A DNA stretch of 64,000 bases. Source: Sitta carolinensis (Eukaryota > Chordata > Aves > Passeriformes > Sittidae). The DNA lies in NCBI GenBank assembly GCA_032173965.1, contig CM063284.1, positions 105,834,410 to 105,898,409 on the forward strand. Direction: 5' to 3'. Of this stretch, positions 63,501 to 64,000 are shown piece by piece. The position numbers and the translations under genes were made by a program. Within the stretch, counting starts at the first letter, position 1; every line of letters begins with the position of its first letter. The notes below the pieces were generated by a model. That model searched no databases and had not been told where the DNA came from. It saw nothing but the letters and a program-made list of their open reading frames with translations.

Positions 63501-64000
63501 GATAATTTTTTTTAAACAATAAGAACCTATGTGTATATATTATAGAGTAGTTTCTCTAACACATTTGAAGAAACAAGTTATCCTCTAACTGAGGCCATTA
63601 GATTGTGATTTGTTAGATTTGGTTTCTGTGGTTTTCCTCTGAGTCTTTACACAAGTCACTTAGTTTTGTGTTTCCTCTCTTTCTTAAGTGTGAAATAAGA
63701 AATTACTGCTTGGGAGTATGAAAAGAAATCTGCTGATGTATGCAGGGAATCCTACAACAGCCTTAATGAGTTCCTGAGTAGGTAAGACACCTCCCCTGCC
63801 AGCCAGTCACACAGTGGTGTACCAGCTCAGTTCATTGTTTTCCTGATGAAAAACTGAAATCAGGTACTAGTGCTACTTCAATCTTGCCACAGAGCAAATA
63901 GGCTTAAAATGAACTAATACCTTCCACCACCCAAGCAGTGGGAGTTATTAATTAATTTGTAATTATTTACAAATATGTGTTTTATTATAATTAATAAGTA
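57546..64000. other. Downstream of MIB1; no identified gene
   Basis: In other amniotes the next gene in this direction is GATA6, but no GATA zinc-finger coding sequence is visible here. Overlapping open frames at 59038-59832 and one of 128 codons at 61871-62257 have no recognisable domain. Low-complexity tracts lie at about 61623-61677 (T/G-rich) and 62746-62760 (A run). Further AATAAA words (for example 58118-58123) leave open a longer MIB1 3' UTR. Confidence 0.6.

Noticed and set aside
57546..64000. Expected neighbour GATA6
   Set aside because: No GATA zinc-finger motif (C-x2-C...C-x2-C) or other GATA6-like coding sequence is visible; the gene presumably lies further downstream.

Overview
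The window is vertebrate nuclear DNA, almost certainly from a bird. It is AT-rich and intron-rich, and its only interspersed repeats I can recognise are short, decayed CR1 retrotransposon pieces with typical avian 3' ends. It holds one protein-coding gene on the + strand, MIB1 (Mind bomb 1, the RING E3 ubiquitin ligase that acts on Notch ligands). The 5' part of the gene lies off the left edge. Seventeen coding exons can be followed from 1626 to the stop codon at 51310-51312. Their junctions keep phase throughout and encode 794 residues. If the protein has the usual 1006 residues and 21 exons, these are exons 5-21 (residues 213-1006).

Layout: 1-1625 is the end of an upstream intron. From 1626 to 7179 come six closely spaced exons for the end of the second MIB/HERC2 domain, the MIB-specific repeats and the first ankyrin repeats. 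From 10879 to 40100 come the other ankyrin exons, interrupted by an 18-kb intron (13638-31619). From 41318 to 51312 come the three RING fingers and a short coiled coil. A long 3' UTR probably runs to about 57540. The rest, 57546-64000, has no gene I can identify.

Inside the 18-kb intron, on the opposite strand, lie the muscle microRNAs miR-1 (21356-21440) and miR-133a (18257-18344), about 3 kb apart. This is the conserved miR-1-2/miR-133a-1 arrangement antisense to MIB1. The intron also shows likely control DNA for this antisense unit: exact MEF2 consensus matches at 20134-20143 and 24561-24570, and a CpG-enriched stretch at about 23340-24600 with CArG-like and E-box motifs. That stretch would sit 2-3 kb upstream of miR-1.

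Less expected items: an isolated, extremely GC-rich CpG-island-like block of about 225 bp in intron 16 (40841-41065); a decayed coding-like segment on the - strand of intron 15 (38317-39010), with 213 stop-free codons and two apparent single-base frameshifts; a pair of CR1 fragments with facing 3' ends between the RING1 and RING2 exons; and two perfect short inverted repeats. Statements about residue numbering, exon numbering and domain roles rest on remembered knowledge of MIB1; exon boundaries, hairpins and motifs were read from the sequence.
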